Shown here piece after piece: positions 27,140-39,458 of a stretch of 64,000 nt of DNA. The notes beneath the pieces are model-generated. The model made no database searches and was not told where the DNA came from. It worked only from the letters and a program-made list of their open reading frames with translations. Each line of letters begins with the position of its first letter. Within the stretch, counting starts at the first letter, position 1. The DNA comes from Vitis vinifera (taxonomy: Eukaryota; Streptophyta; Magnoliopsida; Vitales; Vitaceae), in the NCBI RefSeq assembly GCF_030704535.1, contig NC_081822.1, forward strand, positions 12,827,001 through 12,891,000, read 5' to 3'. The translations under genes were made by a program, and so were the position numbers.

Positions 27140-27558
27140 GATCATGGTTTGGTGGTTAGAGTTGGAGACTCTCCAAGATGGGATTGACATGTATCAAGCC
27201 TGTTTCAACTATAGAATGATAGGGAGAGAGGACCATTGTTGCTTTCTGACACATTTCATTTCCAAAGGCTCCCAAAACATACTTGGACATTTAATATGAG
27301 ACTTATATTTTGGAGCACTATAAGAAAGAAAATCTGCTAGAATTCCCCCTTAGATCCTATTGTCACCCTTTCTAACCTGTTATCACCTCTCACTATGCTT
27401 CACTCTTTTTTCAAACTCTCAACACTTCATTTTCTCAAATGGTTGGCCAACTACAGTTAAAGAATCCCCCAAAATCAAACTGAGATTCCAATGTTTGGTT
27501 TTCATTAAAGACATGTTATTGATACATAGTGACTGAGGGGACTGAGGACATGACTTCT
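27140..27558. other. Intergenic stretch between solo LTR and foldback element
   Basis: Nothing recognisable was seen here. No long open frame or repeat was detected. Confidence 0.3.
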
Positions 27559-29446
27559 ACCTATTCCTCTACTTAGCTAAGTGTAAATTAACTATTGCAT
27601 AACAAGGGTTAATTTCATTCACACATCCTAAAATTTAATGTAAATACCCTAAGGTACCATTAGTTTCAAATTTCATCCAATAACACCCCATATAGATGTG
27701 TTCCAATCATATTAGCTCCATTGTGGAGTGATAGTGAATGGATGATTGAATCCGTTTTGTTCCTTACCCTTCTACAGTGATAAACTTCTTTGAAATTTTG
27801 AAGTAATAGCCCTTGGTTACTAAAGTACTGTTTTAATAGGGATGGATGGATGTTATTCCGTATTAGTAGCCCTCTATTTAGTCCATGAGAAACATGAGAG
27901 AAATGAAAGGAACAAACTTCAAAAAGCTGAGAAAAGCATGATTCCCAACTACATCATGCATATCATGAATCCTTTGTATTATTATTCACAAGACTAGCAA
28001 ACTATTCTGATGCAATTCAGAACCAGTAGAATATGTTAGTTCGCAAAATATGTATTGCTCTTGTAATACTTGAATCCCTTCTTGGTTCCCTGAGATTTTT
28101 GTAGTTCTTCTAAGGTTTCTCATTGCCATTAGATTTTTCCAATTTTTTCTTTTGTGATAATTTCCTACTTAACATCTGAATTCAGAACCATTCCTTTCAA
28201 AAACTCTCATTAATTCTCTTTGCTAAGATTGATACTAAAATTTGATGTCCTGGCACAGCATCCACTGGAAAGGTTGAGATTCTCATGTGTTTGGATTTCC
28301 TGGATTGGACTTATAGGCACCTTAGGCAGTTTGAAATCTCTGCCAATTCCTCACTCTCCAAATTACCCAAGAAATAGCAAGAAGTTTCCACATAGTGCCT
28401 AGAAAGCCATGACCTGGCTAATGGGGATATTCCTGCAGATGAGAATATATAATGGAGAAGTAATAGCTGAAATAGGATTAGTTTAGGCTTTAGAAACCAA
28501 ATCCGTTCTGTTCATCGTGGCGCAACTAGGAGTGGAAGCTTAAGTCAGTCTGATTTGCCTCACATTGACCTGAAATTGGCAATGGAGGTGGATGTTTGCT
28601 CTGGTGATGTGGTGTCACTTGTGTGATGTTGCGATGCCCTTTTCTGTGGTTCCTCATGAGGTAGACCTAACCCAAAATTTCATAGAGTATGGTCAAGCCT
28701 GTAGTGTAAAGAAAAATAATGGGGTACTGTTTACATCTTCTTGTTGCTTCTGTTTGTAAGAGAAACTCCAGAAGTTGGATAATGATGAATTTTAGCATCC
28801 AAACGTAAGATGGGAAGGACTGGATAATATCTAAAATCACATAGGTGCAGATATTGGTTCCTAAAACGGCAATAGTTCCATGATTATCCCTGTTGAGGAT
28901 TTGTTCTGGTGTCAGTTGTTCCTCTGTAGTGAACTTCTTGAAAATGATGCAGGCATCAACTTCTAATGGACTTCTGCAACTATCTGTCACACCCAGAGTG
29001 ACTGACATGACGCTCTCTTCCTTAGGCTGTCCGGTGAATTATCCAGAGAAGCATTTTCTTACGAGATATTAAATGTTAAAAATGCACACCCTACTCCTTA
29101 TCATGCATTTCTTGTTTTCGTGAGTGAATTCACATCCCTTGAGTTTGGTGTAAATACACTTAGCCATCATTAATTTAAAATTTCATCAATTGACACCTTT
29201 ATTGATGTATCTTTTTTATAAAATTTATTTTTTAAAAGGATTTCAGGTAAAAAGATTTTAGACAAGTGTATTTAATAATTCTCTAATGAATAAATTTATA
29301 TACGGAATACATCTATAGGGGTGTTATCTGATGACTTGAAGCTAATGGTAGCTTAGTATATTTACACTAAACTTTAGGAGGTGTGAATGAAATTAACCCT
29401 CTCTATGCAATAGTCAATTTACACTTAGCTAAGTAGAGGAATAGGT
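27559..29446. mobile_element. Foldback-type element with about 140-bp inverted arms
   Basis: The left arm 27559-27699 is the inverted counterpart of the right arm 29309-29446. Matching blocks include ACCTATTCCTCTACTTAGCT, AAGTGTAAATT, GGGTTAATTTCATTCACAC, TACCATTAG and TATAGATGT. A further diverged partial copy lies near 29149-29215 in the orientation of the left arm. The 1.6-kb interior has no transposase-like protein. I could not define a target-site duplication. It may instead be two independent repeat copies in opposite orientation. Confidence 0.55.
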
Positions 29447-31702
29447 AACTAAGCCTTTGGAAGTGTGAATGAAATGGCAAGATAAAATGTCTGCACTGCA
29501 GCTAATTAAATAAATCCCAAATATATACTACTCATTACATGGTGTGTCAGTCTCAAATAACACAAAGCCCCCTCTTTTGCACTCAATCTCAAATACCTAA
29601 ATAATAGTTACACAATCATTTTCATGTCAAAAATACAAAGCAGGGCCTCTGTTTCCTGCCAGATTTACAATTCATCTAAGAAAATCTGCAAGTGAGTAAG
29701 CCTTCTTTCTTCCATGTACAAATATCAACAGGGCATTGAAAATCCAACATTCCAAAAAATGTCACCATTCCAACAAAGAGCAACACAATGTACCCACTTT
29801 CAGCTGACAGCTGCATTGCTTGCTTCAATATCGCTAATAACTAAACCCAAAAAGACTAAATTGAAATAACTCTAAGCTTTTGACCTCTTGAACTCAAACC
29901 AAATCTCATAATGATTGAAGAGTAAACTATCATGTGTATGCTTGGCAACATACTCAAGTCCTAAACTTGTAAGCCTTTTTGTGCACTCCTCTCCTCCCAA
30001 ACGTGAGCAGAACTTTATATTATTTTTGACAATAGAATTGAGATCTTGTTTCTTTGGGAAATGAGTCTAAGACCTGAGCTGACCCCTACCGGCAAATAGC
30101 AGACCACAATAAAATAGGCATAGAACTCATGGTCAGGCTCAAATAAGACTCTTCATGGTCTAGAACACCAAAGAAAGGGGGCAACTTCCTATTAGGCAAC
30201 TTATTAAAGTCAAGACTCTTCAAAGGCCATAGATATGATTAGAGGTTATACCAGAAAGGTCTAGGACTTCAATTACAAACTCCAAACTTTTTTCAAATCG
30301 CTAGAAGCAACTTCACTGGAAGTAACTTTTAATTGCTTGTCAATCATCCATTTCCAATTATTTTAATTTTTTATACACTTCAAATTCCTGCACACTATTC
30401 TAGTTTCTTTACTTTTCTGCATATTTACTTTTCTACTAGTTTAACCTATTATCAAATAGCTTAAATTAGATTTGGCTCTCTAATTTGCACAACCCTTGAT
30501 AAAGTGAAATTATTGAAGCTCTCTTAGGTAAGTTAGGCAAAGTGTACAGGAGAGGGTTCCCCATTTTTTACCATCACCGGGCATGATCAACCCACATGGT
30601 TCAGAGCTCGAATTCTCTAGTTCTAGGCTAATACTTTTTCTCAGGATCGCATATAAACTATGTTCACTTGGGAACAAGATTGACTTGGCTAATTTCAGGA
30701 CTCGTCATCTTTGAATTGAAAATTGACTCAAGAAATTATTTCAGACCTTATTTTAGCCCAGTGAACTAGTAGCGCTAGTTTAAGCAAGGTGATGGCAGCA
30801 AAGACACATGGTTGGAGTCAATACAAATAAAACAAGATGAGTTGCAGCCAAAGTTCGCCCATTGTGAAAGAATTAAATTTTCAAAGGAATATATATATTT
30901 TTCCTTTTCATTTACATGTCTTTCCTTTCTTGTGTACTCCCTTGGTAGATATGATTCAAGTTAAATGAAGGTACAGAGACATGGAGAAGGCCACTAAGGT
31001 CACCAAGTAAAAACATAAATAGAAATGAACAATAGGATTCATGAGCAGGACTGCCATCCCAAGATGAAAGGACAAGCTTGAATTATGGCGGGACCTATTC
31101 CTACATTTTTCATTTCTAAAATGCTAAATGCAAATAAATAAATAAAAATGCTAGCAGTGGATCTTTATCTTGGAGATGATTCTCCAGTACCCATATGGAA
31201 AAAAAATTTAATAATAATAATAATAATGTGAAGAATAAAAATCACAAAATTAAAGACAAATAAACAGCAATGAGACAACAACCATATCAAACGGGCTCTA
31301 AATAACAAGATATCACCAAACAAAGTTTTTCTTCCTCAAAAAAGAAACGGACCTGCAACACGTGAACTCAAAAACCCTAAACAGAGCAATTGCATATGTG
31401 AACCAGAATAGAGAATCAGAGTTTCAAAGAGAGAAGTACTGTGAAATGAGACTCGACCGCTCTATTGCAAAATAGATCTAAAACTGTTAAGGCTTGGAAG
31501 TAATTCCTTTAAAAACATTTGAGGATTTCCAGATTTTATTGATACTTGATAGACCTTGTTAATATCACTCAATGAAACCATTTCATTTTCTCATACTTTC
31601 CTCCTAACCAAACAATCCTAAAACCCAAAACCCTAACTAACATTTCAAGACAATCAGACATTTTAAAAAAAAAAGAAGAAGAAGAAAAGAACAGAGGGTT
31701 AC
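29447..31702. other. Intergenic or intronic DNA without recognised genes
   Basis: No protein-like open frame, tRNA or clear repeat was recognised. The stretch includes an (ATA)n run near 31206-31227 and a purine-rich run (AAGAAGAAGAAG) near 31672. The last bases adjoin a plausible splice donor on the minus strand. Confidence 0.35.
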
Positions 31703-31850
31703 CTTCGATCAGATCAACGATGTCGAATGAAAGTGGAGCGTCTTTCCTACTGTGTAGTCTCGGGTGGAGAGCAATGGAGGAGGAGAATGAAGGAGAGGTG
31801 TAGGAGTGAAAGAGGAAGGGAGGTATCGGTAATCAATTGGGGTCTTTGAA
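31703..31850 (-). other. Candidate non-coding 5' exon on the minus strand
   Basis: On the minus strand the GC-richer stretch ends in GATCTGATCGAAG followed by GTAACC, a good splice donor at 31702-31701. It has no ATG-led frame of note. The nearest downstream minus-strand gene is the 130-aa gene at 22823-23215, which has a plausible acceptor at 23233. If joined, the intron would be about 8.4 kb. This link is inference; the exon could belong to a non-coding transcript. The right limit is approximate. Confidence 0.3.
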
Positions 31851-32120
31851 GTGTTTTTTTTTTTTTTTTTTAAAACACCCGTGAAGTGATTCTCTGAAAA
31901 TCGCTTTTTAAGTGTTTTTGCAAATTTTCAAAAGTGTTTTTTAAAATTCGTCAGACACCGTATTTTCATCCCAAAAACATTTTTAAGTATTTTTAATGGT
32001 GGAAACCTTTTGAAAATCACTACCAACCAAATGAGCTTTTATCTTTCTGGGTATTTATTAGGTACATGTTAATATTTAGAGTTAATTTAATTTACCTCTT
32101 CTAAAATTTTGGCTAAATAT
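31851..32120. repeat. Fragments of small TIR-element sequence with poly-T
   Basis: A poly-T run (31854-31871) is followed by AAGTGATTCTCTGAAAATCG and AAGTGTTTTTG motifs like those at the ends of the 119-bp element at 38999-39117. It reads as decayed MITE sequence with no coding capacity. Confidence 0.4.
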
Positions 32121-32654
32121 GGAAGTGTTTGGTACACATGAATAAAAAATAAAAATGAATATTTTGTTTTTATTCATATTTTTTGTAAATGAAAATAAAT
32201 TTGGTGATTCCATTTTTATTTTTTGGAAAAACCTCGAAATTGAAGATTTGAATGATTATTTATTTACATTCTAATGTTTGATAATAATAAAATTTAAAAT
32301 AATAAATAAATAAATTAACAATAATATCCTTACATATAGTTTAAAATAATTTTTTTTTCATTTAAAAAAATTGAGAACTTTTTTATTACTAACTAATAAG
32401 ACTAAAAAGGTAGTCTGAGGGGTTTCATAAATGAAATTCAATGGTAAAATAATAATTTTAAACTATTGGATGAATCAAAATACTACACACTTACGGTAAA
32501 TTGAAATTCCACTTATAAGAAAAATTTTGACTTCCATCAAATCCGTTTTTTATTTCATTCTCACCTTCATTAAATTTATCTAAACATGAAAATAAACGAG
32601 AGAATGAATGAAATGTTTATTTCCATTTCTCATTCTCACATACCAAACACTCCC
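32121..32654. mobile_element. MITE-like TIR element of 534 bp
   Basis: The left end GGAAGTGTTTGGTA and the right end TACCAAACACTCCC (32641-32654) are inverted repeats with one mismatch in 14. The interior is AT-rich with no open frame. ATGAATAAAAA on the left and TCTCATTCTCA on the right extend the ends in a degenerate way. Confidence 0.6.
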
Positions 32655-32904
32655 TTAGCTTTCATTGGTTTCATATTTTATCAAATATTCTCATATATTT
32701 TCTCATGTAATATTTTCACTCGCCTCCCCTCTAATTCAAAGTAAGGAAGGTATTTAACAAATTTTCAAATCTATGAAGGCTAATTGTATTGTGAGTGAAA
32801 TTAATCCTTAATATTTAATACCGATTTCTAACTCTATTTTGAAAGTGTAATGTGTTTTAAGATGAAATATTTGCATGACAATATTATAATTTAATTAATT
32901 TAAA

Positions 32905-33419
32905 GGTTATTTGATTAAAAGGGATGAAATCATCCCCAATTTGTAACATTAACCCTTCATTTTTTTTTACTATAAAAACTACCTATTTTGGACAAAACTA
33001 CCCTCACTTTTTTTCTTTTTCTTTTTCTTTTTGTGCAAAAACAACCATTATTTAAACAAATATGTAAATAATCAAAATATTCGAAGATATTTATATTAAA
33101 AATGAATTACTCTTCAAATTTAAAAATAAGATATGTTAATTTTAGAATACATGCAATTATTTTAGAATTAATCGGTTAAAATGGGTGAAATAATTATCAT
33201 ATTTGTGAATTTATCATCTTTCATATTTTTGTTTGAAGAGTAACTAATTTTTGACATAAATATCATTGATTATTTCAAATATTTACATGGGTTTTAAAAG
33301 AAAGTGTTATTTTTACGAGAAAAGAATAAGAATATTTTTATCAAAATGTGATTAAAAAAATAAAAATAAAAGGTTAGATTTTCAAAATTAGGCTTTTAAT
33401 GACCCTTTTAACCAAATTT
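32905..33419. mobile_element. MITE-like element, TTTGRTTAAAAGGG family, composite copy
   Basis: GGTTATTTGATTAAAAGGG (32905-32923) has its inverted partner CCCTTTTAACCAAATTT at 33403-33419. An additional internal terminus-like phrase (CGGTTAAAATGGGTGAAAT near 33170-33188) suggests that two copies are joined or nested. It is the same family as 8224-8477. Confidence 0.55.
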
Positions 33420-33648
33420 CTCACAAATAATAATAATAATCCAAGAAAAAGAATAGAAAAGTGGCATAGACTCGGTCCACCAAGTGGGCGGGCCACGACC
33501 CACAAGGCAGGCTCATTGAGGGTGGGCAGAGCTGGAAGACTAGATTCCAAGCCCAAAGAATTAGACGTGGATAGGTCCATTGAGGATGGATACCAAGGCC
33601 CATGCCCAACAATTTTAATAAAACTAGTAAGAACCCATAAAAATATAA

Positions 33649-33720
33649 TTCCGTTGCCGGGAATCGAACCCGGGTCTCCTGGGTGAAAGCCAGATATCCT
33701 AACCGCTGGACGACAACGGA
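33649..33720 (-). tRNA. tRNA-Glu (anticodon UUC)
   Basis: The minus strand gives a complete 72-nt cloverleaf. The acceptor stem TCCGTTG (33720-33714) pairs with CAACGGA (33656-33650), with discriminator A at 33649. The anticodon loop CTTTCAC carries TTC, flanked by the stem TCTGG/CCAGG. The T arm is CGGGT-TCGATTC-CCGG and contains the internal B box GGTTCGATTCC. A TTTTT pol III terminator follows about 8 nt after the 3' end. All stems pair without obvious mismatches, so it is probably functional and serves cytosolic GAA/GAG decoding. Confidence 0.95.
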
Positions 33721-33813
33721 ATTTTGAAAACTGATTCGGTATAGTTTTATAAGTACTGATTTTTAAGCCATGGTCAACTAAAATTAGGTAGTCAAAGTTG
33801 CAGTCAAATCCAT

Positions 33814-33850
<37 letters not shown>

Positions 33851-34102
33851 CCTTTTTCCATTTAAAATTTAATACCCTTCATCAACACACAAGAGACCAC
33901 CGGGACATGAAATTGGGAAGCCGCTCCTTATCATATAAATCTTAAGATATATTTTTTAAAAAATAAGAACTGATGTAGTACTCTAACTTTGCTGTGTAAT
34001 AGTGAAAATTGTTGCATGCAAAAACCGAACATAATTTATACTCGGAAAGAGATATATGATTTCTCGATCAAAGTTATCATCCAAGTATAAATGAAAAAAG
34101 AT
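33721..34102. other. Flank upstream of tRNA-Glu with (AT)n microsatellite
   Basis: This contains an (AT)n run at about 33828-33851 and AT-rich DNA with no gene. It is the 5' flank of the minus-strand tRNA gene. Confidence 0.4.
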
Positions 34103-34103
34103 G

Positions 34104-34399
34104 GGCTATGTTTGGTTTCGAAAATTTTGAGAAAAAAATGCCAAATGAAGAAAATAGGGAGAAAAAGTAGGAGAAAAAATAAAAATAAATTAATTTTATT
34201 TATTATTTTAAACTCATTTTATTTACTTTAACTCATCAATATAAAAATTAAATAATTAAAAAATACATAAATTTTTAACTAATTTTAATTAAATTTGATT
34301 GTCTTTGATATTTTCTATAAGACAACCAAATATATATATAATATTTTTCTTCAACATTTTTTTTCTTTCCTTTGTGCTTTTTGAGAACCAAACATAACC
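34104..34399. mobile_element. MITE-like TIR element of about 296 bp
   Basis: The left end GGCTATGTTTGGTT and the right end AACCAAACATAACC (34386-34399) are inverted repeats with one mismatch. The interior is AT-rich and has no coding capacity. Confidence 0.65.
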
Positions 34400-34562
34400 T
34401 TAAACTTTTTCCTATACTTAAAATTAACTTAATCTTAGACTAATCCAAAAATTTAATATTTATAATTAACTTAAATTATAATCAATTAAAAGTTATAATT
34501 TGTATTTACCAAAAATAAATATGGAATTTATATCAAACATCCATAAATTATCTCCTCGATAC

Positions 34563-34594
<32 letters not shown>

Positions 34595-34940
34595 CATAGA
34601 TTAAACAATTACATTATAATTATTAAAATAAATAAAAATAATGAATTTATTAATTCAAAATAATTATAAGTTTTATTAAGGAATAGTTTTCAAAGAGTAA
34701 AAATTATTTAAATAAGAAATAATACTTTTGAAGTTTCAAAAACTATACAAACTTGATATTGTCCATTCTTGTGAAAAGAAAAAAAGAAAAAAAATTCAGC
34801 TCTTGAAGCGTAATTTTTTTGTGAATGTTTAAATTTTTTTTCAAAGTTTTCTTAACTTTTTTGAAGGAAAGAAACATAACTCTTTGGTGAGGGTCACATT
34901 TTCAAGAATTTTTTCAAAAGTTTTTAACTACTTAAATTAA
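34400..34940. other. AT-rich DNA with ATA microsatellite
   Basis: An (ATA)n run spans about 34564-34593. The remainder is AT-rich intergenic DNA with TTTTTCAAAG-type motifs. No gene was seen. Confidence 0.35.
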
Positions 34941-35094
34941 TTAGTTAAAATGAATGAAATAATCTCTCTAACTCTTCACTTATTTTTATTTAAAAAATAA
35001 CATTGAGGATATTTTTATTAAAATGATAACAAAAAACGACGAGAGATTAGATTTTCAAAATCGGGTTCCCAATAACCTTTTTAATCAAATAACC
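34941..35094. mobile_element. Short decayed copy of the TTTGRTTAAAAGGG MITE family
   Basis: The left end AGTTAAAATGAATGAAATAA and the right end AACCTTTTTAATCAAATAACC-like sequence (35074-35094) match, in degenerate form, the ends of the copies at 8224 and 32905. The body is internally deleted to about 150 bp. Confidence 0.5.
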
Positions 35095-35540
35095 ATCAAC
35101 TTCTTTATATTTTCAAGACTTTAAAGTTTTAGGTCCAAATGTATCAGAAGACATTTTCAACCTATTTTAATATCCAATTAGCGCCAAGGCATATCTTAAC
35201 AATTCAAGCTTTAACTCAAATGACATCAAGTCAAGGCATAAGTTAACTTAAGGAATTTTTTAATGGAGCCTAGGCTTCTTCAAATTTCAATAAATTCTTT
35301 TTTTTTTTTAATTGTATTATAAAAAATCTTAGTTTACTTATAGTTGATAAATGAATTGATTATGTAAATATTTTTATTTACCATAAAAAAAATTGATATA
35401 AATATATATACATTTCATGGGAATCCATAATGTAATAAATACAATATAATATTGTTGTGATTGAGTCCCTATTAGACTTAAGTTACTTAACTATTCCCTT
35501 ACTATTCCTTTGGTGTATTGGCATTGATTTGAACATTTAG

Positions 35541-36420
35541 TTTATATCTCTTACATTGTACATGATTTGGGTGCATTAAGAGTTGCACAGAAGATACAAG
35601 TCATGAGTTTCTTGTAAGTAGATAAGTTGTCTAGAATTGGCTCATGAATTTGGACAATCCAGTAAAGACTATAGTGCACCACCTCCTAATTGGAGGGATG
35701 ACTTGTCTTGACCGTCAGGATGAGTTTCCCATGGTGAGTGCACATTGGACAGGACTTATAGTGAATCATGACACAAGACTATCAAATGTCATGATTCACT
35801 AAGCTACTATACTGCATGGACTCTCAACCTTGAGAGGATATTGAGTTTGTGGCAAAATCAATAAGAGACTTTGACCTATGGGTGAAACCCTAAAGTAATC
35901 ATATTGTTAGGATAAAACCCTTAAAAACATGACATGAGGTAATAAATTTGGAACTCATTATTTATTTAATGATGTTTCAATTTCACTTTTATCTATCCTT
36001 ATTTCATGTATTATACTTTATGGGAATTCTTGTCTACATCTTTTGCATTGTACATGAATTAGGTGCATTAGGATTTGTATAGAAGATTTAAGTCATGGGT
36101 TCCTTGTAAATAAATAACTTGTTCACAGTCGGTTTATGGGTCTAAGCAACCCATTAGAGGTTGTAGCACACCACCTCCTAATTAGAGGGATGACTAGTCT
36201 TGGCTATTGGGATAAGTTTCCCATAATGAGTGCACTAGTGTGTATGGTTGCATATTGAACAGGACCTATGGCGGGTTGTGACTTAAGGTTATCAAGTAGT
36301 TATGACTCCACCAAACTGCTTCATTGTGTTGTATTTCAACCTTAAGAGAATATTGAGCTTGTGCTGAAGTTAGTAGTGGCTTTGACCTACGGGTGAGATC
36401 GTAAGCTGATCATATAGTTC
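35541..36420. repeat. Two tandem copies of a 370-390-bp LTR-like module (X1, X2)
   Basis: X1 (35541-35909) and X2 (36031-36420) share the ordered phrases GCATTGTACATGAATTAGGT-like, CACCACCTCCTAATT, AGGGATGACT, GTTTCCCAT, ATTGAGCTTGTG-like and TTTGACCTAYGGGTGA. X2 runs directly into the next module at 36426. No coding potential is present. They look like parts of long LTR or other non-coding retroelement DNA. Confidence 0.65.
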
Positions 36421-36425
36421 TTATA

Positions 36426-36878
36426 GATTGGGTCACTATTGATGAAAGTTGGTAGTAATAAGTATTCTCAATAGCAAGGATGAAAATATCGGTAATCACG
36501 GATATATCGGTACTTCGATTTTACGGATATATCGGAGATATATAGACGGATATTTTGGAAAAAAATATCTGTAAGCTTAAAATTGTTAAAAACTCATGAA
36601 AATGCAAGGAAAACATCATAATAATATAATTAGATGTATAATAGACAATTTAAAGTTATTTTATTGAAAATTTTGATATATATATAACATGATTTATCAT
36701 ATTTGATAATAATATCGTATGCATCGATAAAAATATGAATTTTATAAGTGTACATTTATTATTAAATTACACCTAATATTATGATATTTAATTATAATAT
36801 GTATAATTTAAAAATATATATTAGTATTAAAATATGATCCATTTAATTCAATTGTATTAAACAATATAAAATAAATTA

Positions 36879-36942
<64 letters not shown>

Positions 36943-38260
36943 TTAATATTTAATTAATTATTAATGATATTAAAAACATTATGAAGAAAATTATATAATT
37001 TTTATATTTTTGGTAATTAATTAAAAGATTTTGCATTTAATTATAAAATAATTATAATTAATTTGCTCTTTAAAATATTCTTTTAATGTTTTCTTTATAT
37101 AATGAGTTTAAGTATATATAAATTTATTGCATATTATATATCAAATGGCTAGTTAGCCCAGGTGGTAAGCGGGTGAACCCTAAACCTTTTGGTTTTGGGT
37201 TCAAATCCCCTCGGCATGAAGCAAATGGGAGGGCACTGTAGCACGTTGACTGCACTGTAGTGCGTTTGACTTTCGTTGACCCGCGTTCTCCATGAAATAT
37301 CGTGTCAATATCCTTCGATATCGCGACATTTTCTTCCTTGCTCAATAGAGACACCATAATATCTCTTGGGATTGAGACAGTGTGTCCTCTTAGGTGATCC
37401 TAAGGAGTTGTATTTATAGAAACTATGACCATAGTAGTTCCTTAAGTGAAACTTGACATCAGTTTTTTGAGAGTTAAAATATGTTAATTGAACACACAAT
37501 AGGAGGATCTATAACTCAAGGATAGTAGAGGTAGTCTTGAAAAGTTGATAGTTTCTACTTTGTTAAACTACGAATACTAGTTCATGGGGAGACTGAACAC
37601 AATGGATAGTAGGTCACGTACCCGAGCACTTGGTATCTCGTTGTTACTTACTAATGATACTAGAGTTCGATTGATTCTCCTTAGTGAAATGTTGAATCAA
37701 CTTTAGAATTGGATTTTGTGGGAGCCAGTATTCCTATGAGTCCTAGTGGTCCCCGCTCTAAGTTCATATACCTTGTTGGCACGGGTTATGATGGCCGAAT
37801 TGATTCTAGGTTCACTTTTGTGCATAAGGGTGTTTTGGTAATTACGCAAGGTTGCACAAGGGTAAGTGAACAAGGTCTCTAGATTGGGCTAATTGATTAA
37901 TTAGTAGATCATGTTGGGTTAATTAATTAATTAATTAGGAATTGTTTTGGTCTAGATTAAATGACTTAATCCCTTATGAAGCCTAGTAGGACAAGTCACC
38001 AAAACCCAGTAGGAAGCCCTATAAATACCCTCTTAGGGGTTAGGGTTCCCATAGTTTTTCTAGAGAGACATCTTCCATTTTCAAAGATACAGAGAAAGAG
38101 TCATAGCCTCCACCATCATTTCTATCCCCACCAAAAGTATGTCAAGATTAAGGTTTGAGTCATCTGGAGGAAGACTTTGGGTTTACGAGACTTTTACGAT
38201 TTTGTTCTTCATATTCACCACGTGGATTTGATTCGGGAACATCCAAATATGAGGTATGGT
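36426..38260. repeat. LTR-like module Y, copy 1, interrupted by a TIR element
   Basis: The module is 36426-36474 plus 37341-38260. It matches copy 2 (38422-39458) in order: ATTGGRTCACTRTT, GACACCATAATATCTC, AGTGTGTCCT, GGATAGTAGGTCAC, GAGCACTTG, a TATAAATACCCTCTTA-type promoter box (38023-38037) and CCTCCACC in a leader-like region. This is the pattern of an LTR with TATA box and R/U5. Confidence 0.65.
36475..37340. mobile_element. 866-bp TIR element with 8-bp TSD and pol III-like boxes
   Basis: The ends are CAAGGATGAAAATATCGG and, inverted, CAAGGAAGAAAATGTCGC, differing at 3 of 18 positions. CTCAATAG flanks both sides (36467-36474 and 37341-37348), an 8-bp target-site duplication as made by hAT or Mutator transposases. 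The neighbouring module copy has the unoccupied site CTCAATAA at 38464-38471. Inside is a long (AT)n run (about 36881-36937). A tRNA-like stretch contains box A TAGCCCAGGTG (37154-37164) and box B GGTTCAAATCC (37198-37208), suggesting a captured or nested SINE head. No transposase is encoded. Confidence 0.85.
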
Positions 38261-38421
38261 TTTCATTAACACTTTCTGAATTTCTTTAAAGTTTAAAAAT
38301 GTTATTTTTCCACTATGCAAAGGATTTAAAAAAAACCATAAGATAGTTATGCATGTTCCTAACTTGATCCGAGCTTGGGAAACAGAGAGATTTGGGTTTT
38401 TCCCATCACATATATCCCTAT

Positions 38422-39458
38422 GAATTGGATCACTGTTAATGGAGATTGGTGGTAATAGGTATTCTCAATAAAGACACCATAATATCTCATGGGATTGAAA
38501 GAGTGTGTCCTATTGGGTGATCTAAAGGACATTGATTATGAAATATGTGGTCATAGTAATTCCTTTAGTGGAATTTGATATATGCTCCTTTAAGTTAGAG
38601 TATGTTATTTGATCACATAATAAGTGAGATCTATAACTCAAGGATTTGAAAAGTAATATTGATAGGCGATAACACTACCTTGTTAGATTACGAACACCAG
38701 TTCATGAGAAGTATGCATGTGGTGGATAGTAGGTCACAGACATGAGCACTTGATGTCTTGTTGTAATATACATAGGGCATTGAAGTGTAGTTGACTCTTT
38801 ATAGTGGGATAATAAGTAAATTTCAGAATTTGATTATGAGGGAGCTAGTACACCTATGGGTCCCAATGGTTCCTACTCTAAGCTCATATTCCTTGTGACA
38901 CAAGGGTTGAATGAGTTTTTAGTTCACTTTTTGCATAAGGGCGTTTTAGTAATTACACAATGTTGCATAGGGATAAGTGAGTGGTAACTTTAGACTTAAA
39001 GTGTGTTTGGTAGTGATTTTAAGAAATATTTCTACTATTTTTTACACTTGAAATTTTTTATTTTTCAAGTATTAGAAATGCCAAAAACACTTTTTAGAAT
39101 CACTGACAAACACACTCTTAGCTAATTGATTAATTAGGCCTTTATGGTTAATTAATCAATTAGTAACCTTTTTGGGCTAGATTGAGTGATTCAAGCCCAT
39201 GGTGGGCTTAAATCACTTAAGCCTAGGAGAAAACCTATAAATACCCCTTTAAAGGTTTAGGTTTCTAAGTCTTGTCATTCTCCTCTTCAGTAGAGAGCCC
39301 TAGCCTCCACCCTTGAGATCTCCACTATCTCAGTACCTAGACACAAGGAAGAGCCATAGGACAGAAGATCATGGTGTTTACAAGATCCATTATGACTTTG
39401 GAGTTATATACATCAATTGGAATTGATTTGGGAACATCCGAATAAAAGGTATATGACT
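38422..39458. repeat. LTR-like module Y, copy 2
   Basis: This is the tandem relative of 36426-38260 without the 866-bp element but with its own 119-bp MITE at 38999-39117. A promoter-like CCTATAAATACCCC lies at 39233-39246 and is followed by a CT-rich leader. Confidence 0.65.

Noticed and set aside
33399-33686. Open frame overlapping the tRNA-Glu gene
   Set aside because: It runs through the tRNA on the opposite strand, and the apparent protein is only the tRNA sequence and its flank.
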